A DNA stretch of 64,000 nucleotides. Source: Campanula takesimana. Lineage: Eukaryota > Streptophyta > Magnoliopsida > Asterales > Campanulaceae. A program made the position numbers and the translations under genes. The notes under the pieces were generated by a model. That model saw nothing but the letters and a program-made list of their open reading frames with translations. It searched no databases and was not told the DNA's origin. The stretch lies in contig JAOWBW010000767.1 of NCBI GenBank assembly GCA_026119855.1, positions 578,474 through 642,473 of the forward strand, in the 5' to 3' direction. Positions 12,034-20,395 of the stretch are shown one piece after another (position 1 is the stretch's first letter; each line of letters opens with the position of its first letter).

Positions 12034-12448
12034 CAACGCAGTCAATGAGTCTATAACATCCATAAACTCATCGATGTGTTTAGCTAAGGATCCTCCCTCT
12101 TGCATCTTGAGACTACCCATCTTGCGTATCAAAATCAACCTTGTTTGCAGCAGATGGAGTTTCAAATCTCTCAGTAAGATAATCCAATAGCTCCTTTGTG
12201 GTTTTTGCCTTCTTGGTAGTTTTCGCGATCCACTTTGATAAAGTAGATCTAACCACCCCTAGGGCTTTCCGATCCATGAGATCCCAATCTTCCTGCTTTT
12301 CTCCTTCCGGCTTGATTCCCTTTAGAGGCTTATAGAGATCTTTGTTATACAAGAGATCCTCTATTTGCATCCTCCAAAACCCGTAGTCAGACCCATCAAA
12401 TTTCTCCACCACTTGTTTATCCTTGCCCATTCTTGATTGCTTGAACAA
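12034..12448 (-). pseudogene. Copia-B gag, N-terminal part
   Basis: This minus-strand gag has its likely ATG at 12430 (MGKDKQVVEKFDGSDYGFWR), a pattern typical of Copia gag N-termini. It continues through the UBN2-like region, with a frameshift around 12115-12165, and reaches KMQEGGSLAKHIDEFMDVI just before the Copia-A insertion at 12028-12033. The rest of gag lies at 1681-2026. The start lies about 50 bp inside the primer-binding site. The frameshift and two insertions make it inactive. Confidence 0.88.
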
Positions 12449-12500
12449 ACCCTAATCGCCCTATAACCCGGAACGATAAACCAGAGTTCTAGATACCAAT

Positions 12501-12994
12501 TGTTGTGGAATTGACCCTCCAACACCCAAGCAATATCCCAAGAAAATAATGGCACCACAAACAAGCACAAGAAATAAAGCACAAGAAAAGACACAGAAAT
12601 TGTTAACTCAGTTCGTCAATATGTTTGACTACGTTTGGGGGCACTACCAAGCCAGGATCTTGCACTATAATATGTTTGTATGAAGCTACAATGAGTTTAG
12701 GGGTGGAACTATGCTTTAATATGCAACCAAGAATGAAAACCTAACCCTAGATGGACAAAGGAACCCGAAAATTGGCCTAAAATCCGAACCAGTTTTTGTC
12801 TCACCCGACAAGTGGGCGATCGCCCATATAGGGCCTGGGCGGTCGCCCCAGAACTGCTTCCTCGGATGTACAGACTGATAAAGTGGGCGGTCGCCCACCA
12901 TCACCCTGGGCGGCCGCCCAAAGGGTCAGTCCCTCCGACGATTTTCTCCCCTTTTGCTCCGAAGTCTAGTACCGGTTGGTCCTCTATTCCAACA
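12501..12994 (-). repeat. Copia-B 5' LTR
   Basis: 494 bp from TGTTGTGGAATTGACC to TCTATTCCAACA. On the minus strand it is followed after two bases by TGGTATCTAGA (12498 downward), a decayed methionine-type primer-binding site, and then gag. It contains four GC-rich words (GGGCGATCGCCC, GGGCGGTCGCCC twice, GGGCGGCCGCCC) at 12814-12920. The partner 3' LTR is not in the window. Confidence 0.8.
12814..12920. repeat. GC-rich palindromic word cluster, Copia-B LTR
   Basis: Four words GGGCG(A/G)(T/C)CGCCC, each a perfect or near-perfect 12-bp palindrome, lie within about 105 bp. This family is otherwise unlike Copia-A. Confidence 0.8.
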
Positions 12995-13309
12995 GATGCT
13001 TCAACAATTTCTCATCCGGAAGGTAGAAATGCTGCTAAAAGGAAAGGAAAAGGTAAGGTATCACCATCTTCTCATATTTCTGATGAGTTTACTGCAGAAA
13101 TTCGTGCGTTGAGGCTCACAAGAAACAACGAAGTTGAGCTGATGAACAAACTGGGAAATGATAAAATTGAATTGGAGCGTAAAAAAGAAGAAAGAAAAGC
13201 TAAGAAAATGAATGTTATGATGTTGACTGCATTGGTAAATAAAGAGCACTTGTCCCCAGAAGATGAAGAAATGAAGCGTCGTCTAATGGAAATTGTATTT
13301 GGAAATTGA
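12995..13309 (+). pseudogene. PIF/Harbinger ORF1-like (NAM-associated domain) C-terminal fragment
   Basis: The frame enters from the Copia-B LTR and, from 12995, reads a segment with PEGRNAAKRKGKGK. A charged coiled-coil-like stretch follows (ELERKKEERKAKK), and it ends RRLMEIVFGN at a stop at 13307-13309. This matches the C-terminal pattern of the NAM-associated/Myb-like protein (ORF1) encoded by plant PIF/Harbinger transposons and of domesticated relatives. The N-terminal Myb part would lie on the far side of Copia-B, outside the window. Proximity to a Harbinger-like transposase fragment (13850-14050) supports the call. It could instead be a truncated host gene of the same family. Confidence 0.55.
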
Positions 13310-13840
13310 TTGAATATGTTTTCATGTTATTTAAGTTTATGTATTGTAGTTTTTTTCATGTAATTTAAGTTTATGTCATTTTAATTATTGTATCTTTGGT
13401 TGTTTTTATGTAATTTGAATTACTAAGTAATTATCATTTCATTGTTGTCATATTCTACTTTAAATTGCTCCGTCCACTTTTACATTAATTTATATAAATG
13501 ATTCAGAATTCATGTGCATTTATTGATTATTGTCTTCTTCAACATTGAGTTGTCACATCTGCTTTACCAAACAGTTCACATAATCTGAAATTCACGTGCC
13601 TTCTTTAATGGTTCTGATCATTTCTTGTCATCTTCTATCTAGACTTCTCAAATCACTTTTATCATTAGAAATGGCAGACATGTTTTTCAGAATTCACGTG
13701 GATGCTACACATTTCTGATCATTTTTTGTCATCTTCTACCAAGACTTGTCATGTCACTTTATAATGCTTATGACAGACATGCTTCAGAATTCACATGGAG
13801 GGCTTCAGAATTCACATGGATGATTTAGAATGCTTTAATT
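13310..13840. other. Non-coding spacer with short tandem duplications
   Basis: AT-rich sequence with no gene. A unit of roughly 110-130 bp containing TTCAGAATTCACRTGGATG, GATCATTTYTTGTCATCTTCTA and ATGGCAGACATG recurs about three times between 13580 and 13850. An 18-bp piece (CTTCAGAATTCACATGGA) is directly doubled near 13784 and 13803. This probably is the spacer between the two Harbinger genes. Confidence 0.5.
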
Positions 13841-14050
13841 ATGGCAGACATCGCATCATCGAAGATGTGATCATTAATATTCCCACTTTAAGATTAGATT
13901 CCACAAATTCAACTAAAAAGGCAAGAAGGGAGTTTATTGAGAGACAACGAGAGGAAGGTGCAGCTCGTTTGTTCAACGACTATTTTTCTGACAATCCAAC
14001 CTACCATGCGGATATATCGTCATCTTCCACAATTTTTATTATTCTTTTGT
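13841..14050 (+). pseudogene. PIF/Harbinger transposase N-terminal fragment
   Basis: The frame contains STKKARREFIERQREEGAAR followed by LFNDYFSDNPTY. This is the conserved N-terminal region of plant PIF/Harbinger (DDE) transposases, where NDYFSDNPTY normally precedes an arginine-rich FRRRFRM-like segment. Here the frame goes wrong straight after NPTYHADI, and the DDE catalytic part is missing. It is a short dead fragment, on the same strand as the ORF1-like fragment upstream. Confidence 0.6.
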
Positions 14051-14861
14051 GAGCATCTCTATTCCACAAATTCAACTAAAAGAATAATAAAAATTGAATT
14101 TGAAAATACATTTCATAAAAGAAATAAAGAAAAATGAGAGTTAATTTGGGTTGGGTTGGATTGACTTAGATTGTGAATAAAAGATGAAAAGAAAAAAAAT
14201 TTGATTGGGGTTGTAGATTGTGTAAGTGGAGGAAAAAAAATAATATTTTATTTATAGATTGGATTGAGTGAGATTATTGATAAAGATGGTCATAAGTCTA
14301 CTACAAATCTATTGCCTAGTCTAGTACGATTCCTTATTGGAGTTTCACCACGTCAGAATCTATTACATCGAATGAAACTGCGTCTTCAGAAATCTTTCAT
14401 AGACGTCCCGCGCCATCTGGTGGTCTCTTCCCATAAACGTCATGCGCCATCTGATAGTCCTCTTGCCATAGATGCCACGCGCGATCGGAAAATGATCACA
14501 TGCAGAAGACTCCAGCTGCCCTCATAGGGGCAAATTGACAAAGGTTCTCCACTTTGCTCTCAGATGGAGTCGAGCCTGCGACCTCCACCTAAATGAAAAC
14601 CTTACCACACACCCGAAAATGAATCTCATTTGACATATTATATTGTACCAAAAAGGTTTTTCCCATTTTTACAATTTAAGCTTAATTATGCGTAAATAGT
14701 AAGCACAACATGGCACAACGTGGCTAATAAAACAAGTACTTATATCCTTAGAAAGTTTAATAGTCAAATGTAAAAGATCATTTTGGAACGGAAGGAGTAT
14801 AAGATTAAATAAAAACTAAATTTCACATGAACGGGATAGGTTTATGAATGGGAATCATCAT
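14051..14861. other. Intergenic, no gene recognised
   Basis: I see no coding, RNA or element signature here. A frame at 14264-14527 has no recognisable motif and atypical composition. The stretch may include the worn end of the Harbinger remnant. Confidence 0.5.
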
Positions 14862-14961
14862 CATCATCATCATCAGAAAAATTGCATTCTCACCCACAAC
14901 CATAAAAGGTTGTGTCCAATGGTGTCCTAAGATATTTTCAAATTATCATCACATGATGATG
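14862..14961 (-). ncRNA. Box C/D snoRNA candidate D (25S-complementary)
   Basis: On the minus strand a C box GTGATGA (14946-14952) and a D box CTGA (14873-14876) are flanked by a perfect terminal stem CATCATCAT/ATGATGATG. The interior holds a 13-nt complement to GGTGTCCTAAGAT (14921-14933), which I recall from plant 25S rRNA; that supports a 2'-O-methylation guide. The D' box after this guide is poor. An internal stem CACAACC/GGTTGTG is also present. It is the distal member of the cluster whose promoter is near 16450. Confidence 0.6.
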
Positions 14962-15020
14962 ACAATTGGAGTACACTACTCTCAGTATATATTCAAAAAC
15001 TAAATAGCAACACAACAAAA

Positions 15021-15110
15021 GGGATTCAGTAGCAAGTCATGTTCTTCCCTTGAAAACAAATTTCTCAGATCAAGTGTTGGATTATTTAACTTTTGCTTCA
15101 TCCTCATCCC
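15021..15110 (-). ncRNA. Box C/D snoRNA candidate C (25S guide, U29/snR71-like target)
   Basis: On the minus strand: terminal stem GGGA/TCCC, C box ATGAGGA (15101-15107, one mismatch to RUGAUGA), D' box CTGA (15065-15068), D box CTGA (15026-15029). Two bases upstream of D' lies a complement of CAAGTGTTGGATT (15071-15083). As I remember it, this 13-nt match is a 25S rRNA segment near the peptidyl-transferase region, a site methylated under U29/snR71-type guides. Length is 90 nt. The family assignment is inference. Confidence 0.62.
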
Positions 15111-15232
15111 ACTAAAAAAAACACCTTCAAAATCGACATAATCGACATATAAATCAAACTGATAACATGAAATTTGTTAAATAGTTTGCATTAAAAATAC
15201 AGTTCAACCAAAACAAAGACCCAGAAAAAGAA

Positions 15233-15345
15233 AGAAGATTGCTCAGTTCAGCGGGGTTGTCGACACCCAAAATTTTCCAAAAGGAAAATCCTGCATTCCG
15301 GTCTGTTGAGCTTGAATTTCATGGAGTCATCATCACAATCTCTTT
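15233..15345 (-). ncRNA. Box C/D snoRNA candidate A, copy 1 (25S guide)
   Basis: On the minus strand: terminal stem AGATTG/CAATCT, perfect C box GTGATGA (15330-15336), D box CTGA (15243-15246). It carries two complements to neighbouring 25S sites as I recall them: CTGTTGAGCTTGA (15303-15315, 13 nt) and CAGCGGGG (15249-15256, next to the D box). In 25S these two lie about 20 nt apart. A second copy at 16183-16294 keeps the boxes and both guides while the stem has changed. Confidence 0.68.
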
Positions 15346-15460
15346 CAAGTTAGCTTAAAAAACAGCATAAAAAGAGAATTCATTGCAACAAAATTTAATA
15401 TTTTTTTCATAAAAAAAATCGAAAAAGACTTGATAAAAGTGCAAACTAAGAAGTGCAAAT

Positions 15461-15561
15461 GAGGTTACTTCAGTTTGTGCAATTATTATTTAGGTTCGAT
15501 TCTGCCAGCATTTGTCCACAGGTATTCAGAAGAGGGAGCTTGATATCCTCACTGTAACCTC
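15461..15561 (-). ncRNA. Box C/D snoRNA candidate B, copy 1 (18S-complementary)
   Basis: 101 nt on the minus strand. The terminal stem GAGGTTAC/GTAACCTC is perfect over 8 bp. C box GTGAGGA (15546-15552, one mismatch), D' box CTGA (15526-15529), D box CTGA (15470-15473). The stretch before D' complements AGAGGGAGC (15531-15539) and another stretch complements GGTTCGATTC (15493-15502). Both occur close together in 18S rRNA as I remember it. The second copy at 15969-16069 has exactly the same length. Confidence 0.66.
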
Positions 15562-15619
15562 CCATTTCCCCACAAATCAAATGCAAGAATTTAACAACCC
15601 TAAATCAAAATTAATCGAA

Positions 15620-15650
<31 letters not shown>

Positions 15651-15968
15651 TGTTCAACACAATCTCTTTCAAAATGTCAATATTAAAATTCAAACAGATA
15701 TAAAACAGGAGTACTAGAAACTACATGTACAAATTTACCATCCTAAATTGAGTGAGTACTAGATTTTAATTCATACTACAACATAAACATCTTCCCCAAT
15801 TTAGTACCTCAAATAAAAGCCTAATGAATCAAATTTAAATATTTCCCAATTATAATTAACAAGCATAAAAATTAGCATAAAAAAAGGTTTCAATACAATA
15901 AAGGGTAAGATTAATTGTTTTCTTTAAAAACAAATCGAAAAAAGAATTGATAAAATTGGAGAGGGATT
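15562..15968 (-). other. Spacer with remnant of a third snoRNA A copy
   Basis: A run of about 24 A residues (15621-15645) is followed by CATG then CACAATCTCTTTC (15660-15672). The latter equals the outer flank and 5' stem of snoRNA A copy 1 (15334-15346). It stands exactly where a snoRNA A would be expected in the tandem repeat, so an A copy seems to have been lost here. The remaining 300 bp show no box pair or stem I can support. Confidence 0.5.
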
Positions 15969-16069
15969 GAGATTACTCAGTGGTGGCAATTGTTAATTAG
16001 GTTCGATTCTGCCAGCATCTGTCCTCAAGGTATTCAGAAGAGGGAGCTTAATATCCTCATCGTAACCTC
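15969..16069 (-). ncRNA. Box C/D snoRNA candidate B, copy 2 (18S-complementary)
   Basis: On the minus strand: terminal stem GAGGTTAC/GTAATCTC (one G-U pair), C box ATGAGGA (16054-16060), D' box CTGA (16034-16037), D box CTGA (15977-15980). Both 18S complements of copy 1 are conserved (AGAGGGAGC at 16039-16047, GGTTCGATTC at 16000-16009) while the loops differ. The flanks, including AACCCTAAATCAAAATTAAT, are also shared, which shows that a block was duplicated. Confidence 0.66.
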
Positions 16070-16182
16070 AAAATTCCCCAAAATCAAAAATGCAAGAATT
16101 TAACAAACCCTAAATCAAAATTAATCGAATTGACACAAGAACTAATCATCTAACAAAGCAAATACAAATTAAAGAGAGAGAG

Positions 16183-16294
16183 AGAGAACGCTCAGTTCAG
16201 CGGGGTTTTCGACACTGCAAGATTACTCTAGAAAGAGAAATCCGCATTCCGGTCTGTTGAGCTTGAATTTCATGGAGTCGTCACTGCGATCTCT
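16183..16294 (-). ncRNA. Box C/D snoRNA candidate A, copy 2 (25S guide)
   Basis: On the minus strand: terminal stem AGAGATCGC/GCGTTCTCT with one mismatch, C box GTGACGA (16278-16284, one mismatch), D box CTGA (16192-16195). Both 25S complements are kept (CTGTTGAGCTTGA at 16254-16266, CAGCGGGG at 16198-16205). Paired changes in the stem relative to copy 1 (TTG/CAA there, TCGC/GCGT here) support a real structured RNA. It is the promoter-proximal member of the cluster. Confidence 0.68.
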
Positions 16295-16369
16295 AATTCT
16301 TTTTTGTAAAACAACAAGCAATCAAATACAGAATTAACGAAAAACAAAGAGGAAATTAACTTAATTTTA

Positions 16370-16475
16370 GAGGGTGCGGCGCCGGAGAAGTTGAGGTGAT
16401 GGGTGGCGCGGATTGATGGGTGGCTACTAGCGATGTATGGTCATGAATTTATAGGGTTTTGAGGAGTTAGGGTTT
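16370..16475 (-). promoter_or_regulatory. Promoter of the snoRNA cluster: TATA and two telo-boxes
   Basis: On the minus strand AAACCCTAA (16467-16475) and AAACCCTA (16452-16459) are followed at once by CTATAAATTC (16445-16454). Telo-boxes of this form with a TATA element are typical of plant snoRNA and ribosomal-protein promoters. Transcription would start near 16415 and run through all the snoRNA candidates down to about 14860. Confidence 0.6.
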
Positions 16476-16601
16476 GGGTAGACCGGGTTCCTAGCAGGTT
16501 TGTTTGGCAATCGAGTTAAGACGACCTTGTCACGGTCTTTTGGCTAACTTGTGTTGTGATTGTGGATATTTTAAAATAAATGAGTGAAACTTGTTTTTAA
16601 A

Positions 16602-16887
16602 TACTCCCTCCGTCCCATGGAGAGTGAGACTAGAGGAGTGGGCACGATATTTAAGATAAAGTGATATATATGTGGTAGAAAATGAAGAGAGAGAATGAGT
16701 GTGGTAAATAGTAGTGTTGGTTGAATAAAATGAGTGGTGGAAAATGAAGAGAGAGAATGAGTGTGTTTAAATAGTGGGGAATGATGAATATAAGTATATT
16801 AAAACATTTCCATTTTGGGTAGTCTCACTTTAAGTGGGACGGCCCAAAAGGGAAATAAGTCTCACTCTTAGTGGGACGGAGGGAGTA
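16602..16887. mobile_element. Stowaway MITE
   Basis: TA followed by CTCCCTCCGTCCC at the left and GGGACGGAGGGAG followed by TA at the right, 286 bp, with inverted subterminal similarity. It lies about 130 bp upstream of the snoRNA promoter. Confidence 0.9.
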
Positions 16888-16989
16888 TGTTATTACATTT
16901 TAATAAGTAGCTGACTTTTTTTTTTTCAAACTTACGGAGGCATTTTTGTAAATAACTATAATTATTAACTCAACACAACTACTGTTGGT

Positions 16990-17265
16990 ACTTTATAACA
17001 CCTACTCAATTTGTGTATACTCCTTATGTCTCAGCTCATTTGACACTTATTTTCTTTTTAGTCTGTCCCAGCTCACTTGGCACTCCTCAAAATACCTACT
17101 TTTTATAGTTTTATATTCACTCTACCCCACCACTAATTCTCTCTCTTCATTGTCCACAACTCAATTTATTCAACAAACACTAACCCCACTTATTCTCTCT
17201 CTTCATTTTTTACCACACATAAATTATTTATAACACCTACTCAATTTGTGTATACTCCTTAATTA
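16990..17265. repeat. Decayed MITE with a 30-bp direct repeat
   Basis: TTATAACACCTACTCAATTT plus GTGTATACTCCTTA occurs at about 16995 and again at about 17229. Between the copies the sequence resembles one arm of a Stowaway element (CTCCTTATGTCTCAGCTCATTTG). No intact second terminus is seen. Confidence 0.5.
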
Positions 17266-17559
17266 AGACATTGGCAATTTAACTAGAAGCGGTCAGGTTC
17301 AAATCATATATCAATCAATAATTTTCCACACAAATGTTTATAGTGCATTTGTGCACCTTTTTACAAAAGGGGATACTAAAGTGACAAAAAGATTTTACAG
17401 AATTTAGTCTACAAACTAATGTGTTATAGTTTTGTTAGTTTTGTTTTTCATTAGATTTACTCTTTATTTATTTTGTTAATGTTGTTAGTATAACTTTAAA
17501 GCCTGGCTCGATATGAATTTTCCATTCCATTTGTGATAATAAAGTTTTTTTTCTTTATA

Positions 17560-18355
17560 TAATTGAGTTTGAGGTGGTCTCCCATGAGAACAAGGGGATC
17601 CGTCTCATGCATGAGACGGGTCGCCATGGGCCGAACCCGCCACATGGCAACCCACCATTGGCCGATTTTTTTTAATTTTTTTTTGTGGTTTTTTTTTGAG
17701 TTTTTATATTTTTTTTTCGGCTTTTCAGTGGTTTAGCAAAAAATAATAGTTACCATCTCTTAAAGTAACATTGTTTATAAGTAAACGTAATACTTGTTTT
17801 AAAAAAACAAAAGCTCGTTTTTACCCATTTGAAAAGTAATAACTTATGTATATGAATGTAATAGTAAGTTTATACAAGTAAATGTAACACTTTGATTGAC
17901 GAAATTGGAACAGATTTCTATAGATAATGTAATACTTTTACATGTATCATGATAAATTTGACCCCATTGTAACTTATTGTTTGAAAACATATAGATATCT
18001 ATACATATGTATTACAATTATGTACAAATACTATTACATATAAATAACACGTTTGTTACATTTTAGTTATAATAAGTATTACTTTTGGCAAACGAAGAAA
18101 ACATAGGAATAACACTATTACTTTAAGAGATGGTAACTATTACTTTTCACAAACCGAAAAAAAAAACCAAAAATAAAAATATAAAAATTTTTAAAAAAAG
18201 CAAAAAAAATTTTTTTTTTTTTTTTGGGCCAATGAGGGCTGCCACGTGGCAGGGTCCCACCATGGGTCCTGGAGCAGGGTTGTGGGTCGGGTAATGGGTC
18301 AAAAAAATAACCCGTTTCACCCATGAGACGGGTTGGAGTGTTCTCACACAAGTTT
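17560..18355. mobile_element. Foldback or long-TIR non-autonomous DNA element
   Basis: Two imperfect inverted arms of about 200-250 bp face each other. The left arm has ATGAGAAC, CCGTCTCATGCATGAGACGGG and a CCACATGGCAACCCACCATTGGCC block. The right arm carries the same blocks inverted, ending GTTCTCACAC. Inner arm pieces also pair (AGTTACCATCTCTTAAAGTAA near 17738, inverse near 18115). No transposase is present. The superfamily is unclear (Mutator-like or foldback), and I could not identify a target duplication. Confidence 0.6.
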
Positions 18356-19560
18356 TTGTCATTGAGTTTTAAAAGATATTGCCTCAATTTAATTTGCAAA
18401 AAGTGGTTACCGGGGCTTTGCATATTCCCGAAAATCAAAATCCATGTTGCAATTTGCGTTTCAGTTTGGTCTTTCAATTTTGTCCAAATTAAAATTGTTA
18501 CTACCATAAGGGAGTACAATACTTTCTGGAGTAATTTTATTCCTATTTATTGAACATAGAAATTGTAACAAGTTATGTTTAAATAGAAAATGTTATTGAT
18601 AATATATTTTCTCACCCTTTTTTTTTTCCGTCTCCTTTTCCAAACCTTCCCAGATAACACCTTCCATCTTATTCGCCTTCGAACAAAAGATCATACACTT
18701 CGATTTCGTTGTGCCTAATTCTAAATCTCGCCTCTACCACAAGCAAAGACTAACAAGAAATTAATGTTTATGCTACACATATCTAACAGTCAGACAACCA
18801 TTAACCTTCATAACCTCGCCACCATCGTGCTCTGTGTTCTTTGCGGAATACCATTGCAAAATCAAAGCAACTGAGGAGAAACAAATGTCTACCAAAAAAC
18901 GATTTCATCACTCTTGGATGAACATATTTGGCGGCATAAGGAAACGTATATCAGAGATGGATGCTAGAGTTCGAGAGATTACCAGAAAGGAAGATAATGG
19001 TGGGAAAAGGTACGGTTCAGTTAAAATTTGATAACATAGAAACTACAGAACTGTTGCGTGAGTGTAGTTACTATCATTTCGTTATAGCCGGAACCGTGAG
19101 AGAGATATGGTATAGTGGGATTTGAAGCAACGAGAGAAGAATAGAGGCATAGAGTAGAGGTGTGGGCTCCGGAGGGAGAGTGCGAGAGAAAGGGGGAGTT
19201 ATTTTAGAGAGTGAGAAAAGACGAGGGTTTTGGTAGAAAATGTGTGTTTTAGGTCTAGTGGGGAGGGGTAGTTTAGGATTCACATTAATTTATAAAGTGG
19301 ACTAGGGGCTTGTAGGAAATAGACATTTTCCCACATGAATCCAAGGACAATAAATAGAATAAGTTGTTCTTATATAGAATTAGGTTTGTTTTGAAGGCCT
19401 TAAAAATAATAATTCTAGTAGTGAATAACAAATAAAATTGTGTTAATTTAACACTATTTCATTAAAAAAAAAAAAAAAACCAAAATTTTCTTTCAGAAAT
19501 ATGAGTTTCAACTTTTAAAATTCTTTATTTACAAGCTATAAACCAATTTCAATGATATAC
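18356..19560. other. Intergenic, no gene recognised
   Basis: AT-rich sequence. Frames at 18834-19031 and 19074-19283 show no known motif or splice context, and I do not regard them as genes. No terminal repeats were found. Confidence 0.45.
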
Positions 19561-19574
19561 AAACTGATTCATTT

Positions 19575-19995
19575 TTTTTTTTGTTGAGTACAAAACACTA
19601 ATTGCATTAATAAAAGTTAGGAAGGTGCTCCACAATAGTCGGAGACTCATTCTAAAGATAAAAATTTATACAAAAACGAACAATCGTCAATAATTTATCT
19701 GCCACAATAAAAGAGCCTAATACATTTTGATTAAGAATGTCCATTCCTAAACTTAATCTCCAACCAAAGCCCTTGTGAATAATGACTTGTGCGCACAAAT
19801 GCTTCTCTAAGTTACACTTGGACATGACTTAACATCGGCCTTCACAAAAACCCCAAACGGGGAAATTATGGAGTTGAATACATGACAAAGTATGCATTTG
19901 GGTAGGTAAGAAAATGCCTAACCAAACCTCACAAAATCATTTATCTATCAAAATGAAATGGCATTTTCGCTGTATTTTTTTTTTTTTTTTTTTTA
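19575..19995 (-). mobile_element. Possible LINE 3' end remnant
   Basis: Read on the minus strand, the stretch ends AATTAGTGTTTTGTACTCAA followed by about 10 A, a form seen at the 3' end of plant L1-type LINEs. No reverse transcriptase similarity can be read upstream, so the call rests on the tail only. Another T-run at 19976-19994 could mark a second boundary. Confidence 0.3.
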
Positions 19996-20099
19996 ATATG
20001 AGCAATAAAAACAATTTTGAGGAAATATCCATTTAATTATCCAAATCAAAAGATAAAATACTAGTGGGTCACACGACACATACCACCCAAAATTTGGTT

Positions 20100-20395
20100 T
20101 TCACATAAATTATTTTCCCCCAATTTCAACAATTTCCCTCCACTAAAATTTACACTCTAAAAACCGCCAAAACCAATAACATCCATACACGTGTACATCC
20201 CCCAACATAAACGACCTCTTTGAAAAAGATCCGACTCATGCTGCCGGCCGAATTGTTCTTGCAAGTGAAAAGATTCTCTCTCTTGTCCTAATCATAATTT
20301 TCTTCTTCTTCTTCTTCCTCTATTCAATTCTCAGTAGAAAAACGCACAACTGTGTGAGAGAGAGAGGAAGGCGTGATTGAGGAGAGAGATTGGAG
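20100..20395 (+). promoter_or_regulatory. Upstream region and 5' leader of OR
   Basis: A G-box CACGTG lies at 20188-20193, about 200 bp before the start codon. The sequence just upstream of the ATG is CT-rich (TTCTTCTTCTTCTTCCTC, about 20301-20320) followed by purine-rich GA repeats, a common plant leader composition. A G-box would fit light or abscisic-acid control, but this is inference from the motif. Confidence 0.45.

Noticed and set aside
12812..13309. A single 165-codon frame taken as one gene
   Set aside because: The first third is Copia-B LTR; only the part from 12995 resembles a protein, so I report it as a truncated fragment.
14264..14527. 87-codon frame
   Set aside because: No recognisable domain, odd composition, no neighbours that suggest a gene.
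18834..19283. Two short frames between the foldback element and OR
   Set aside because: No motif, no splice signals, and their directions and composition do not suggest a gene.
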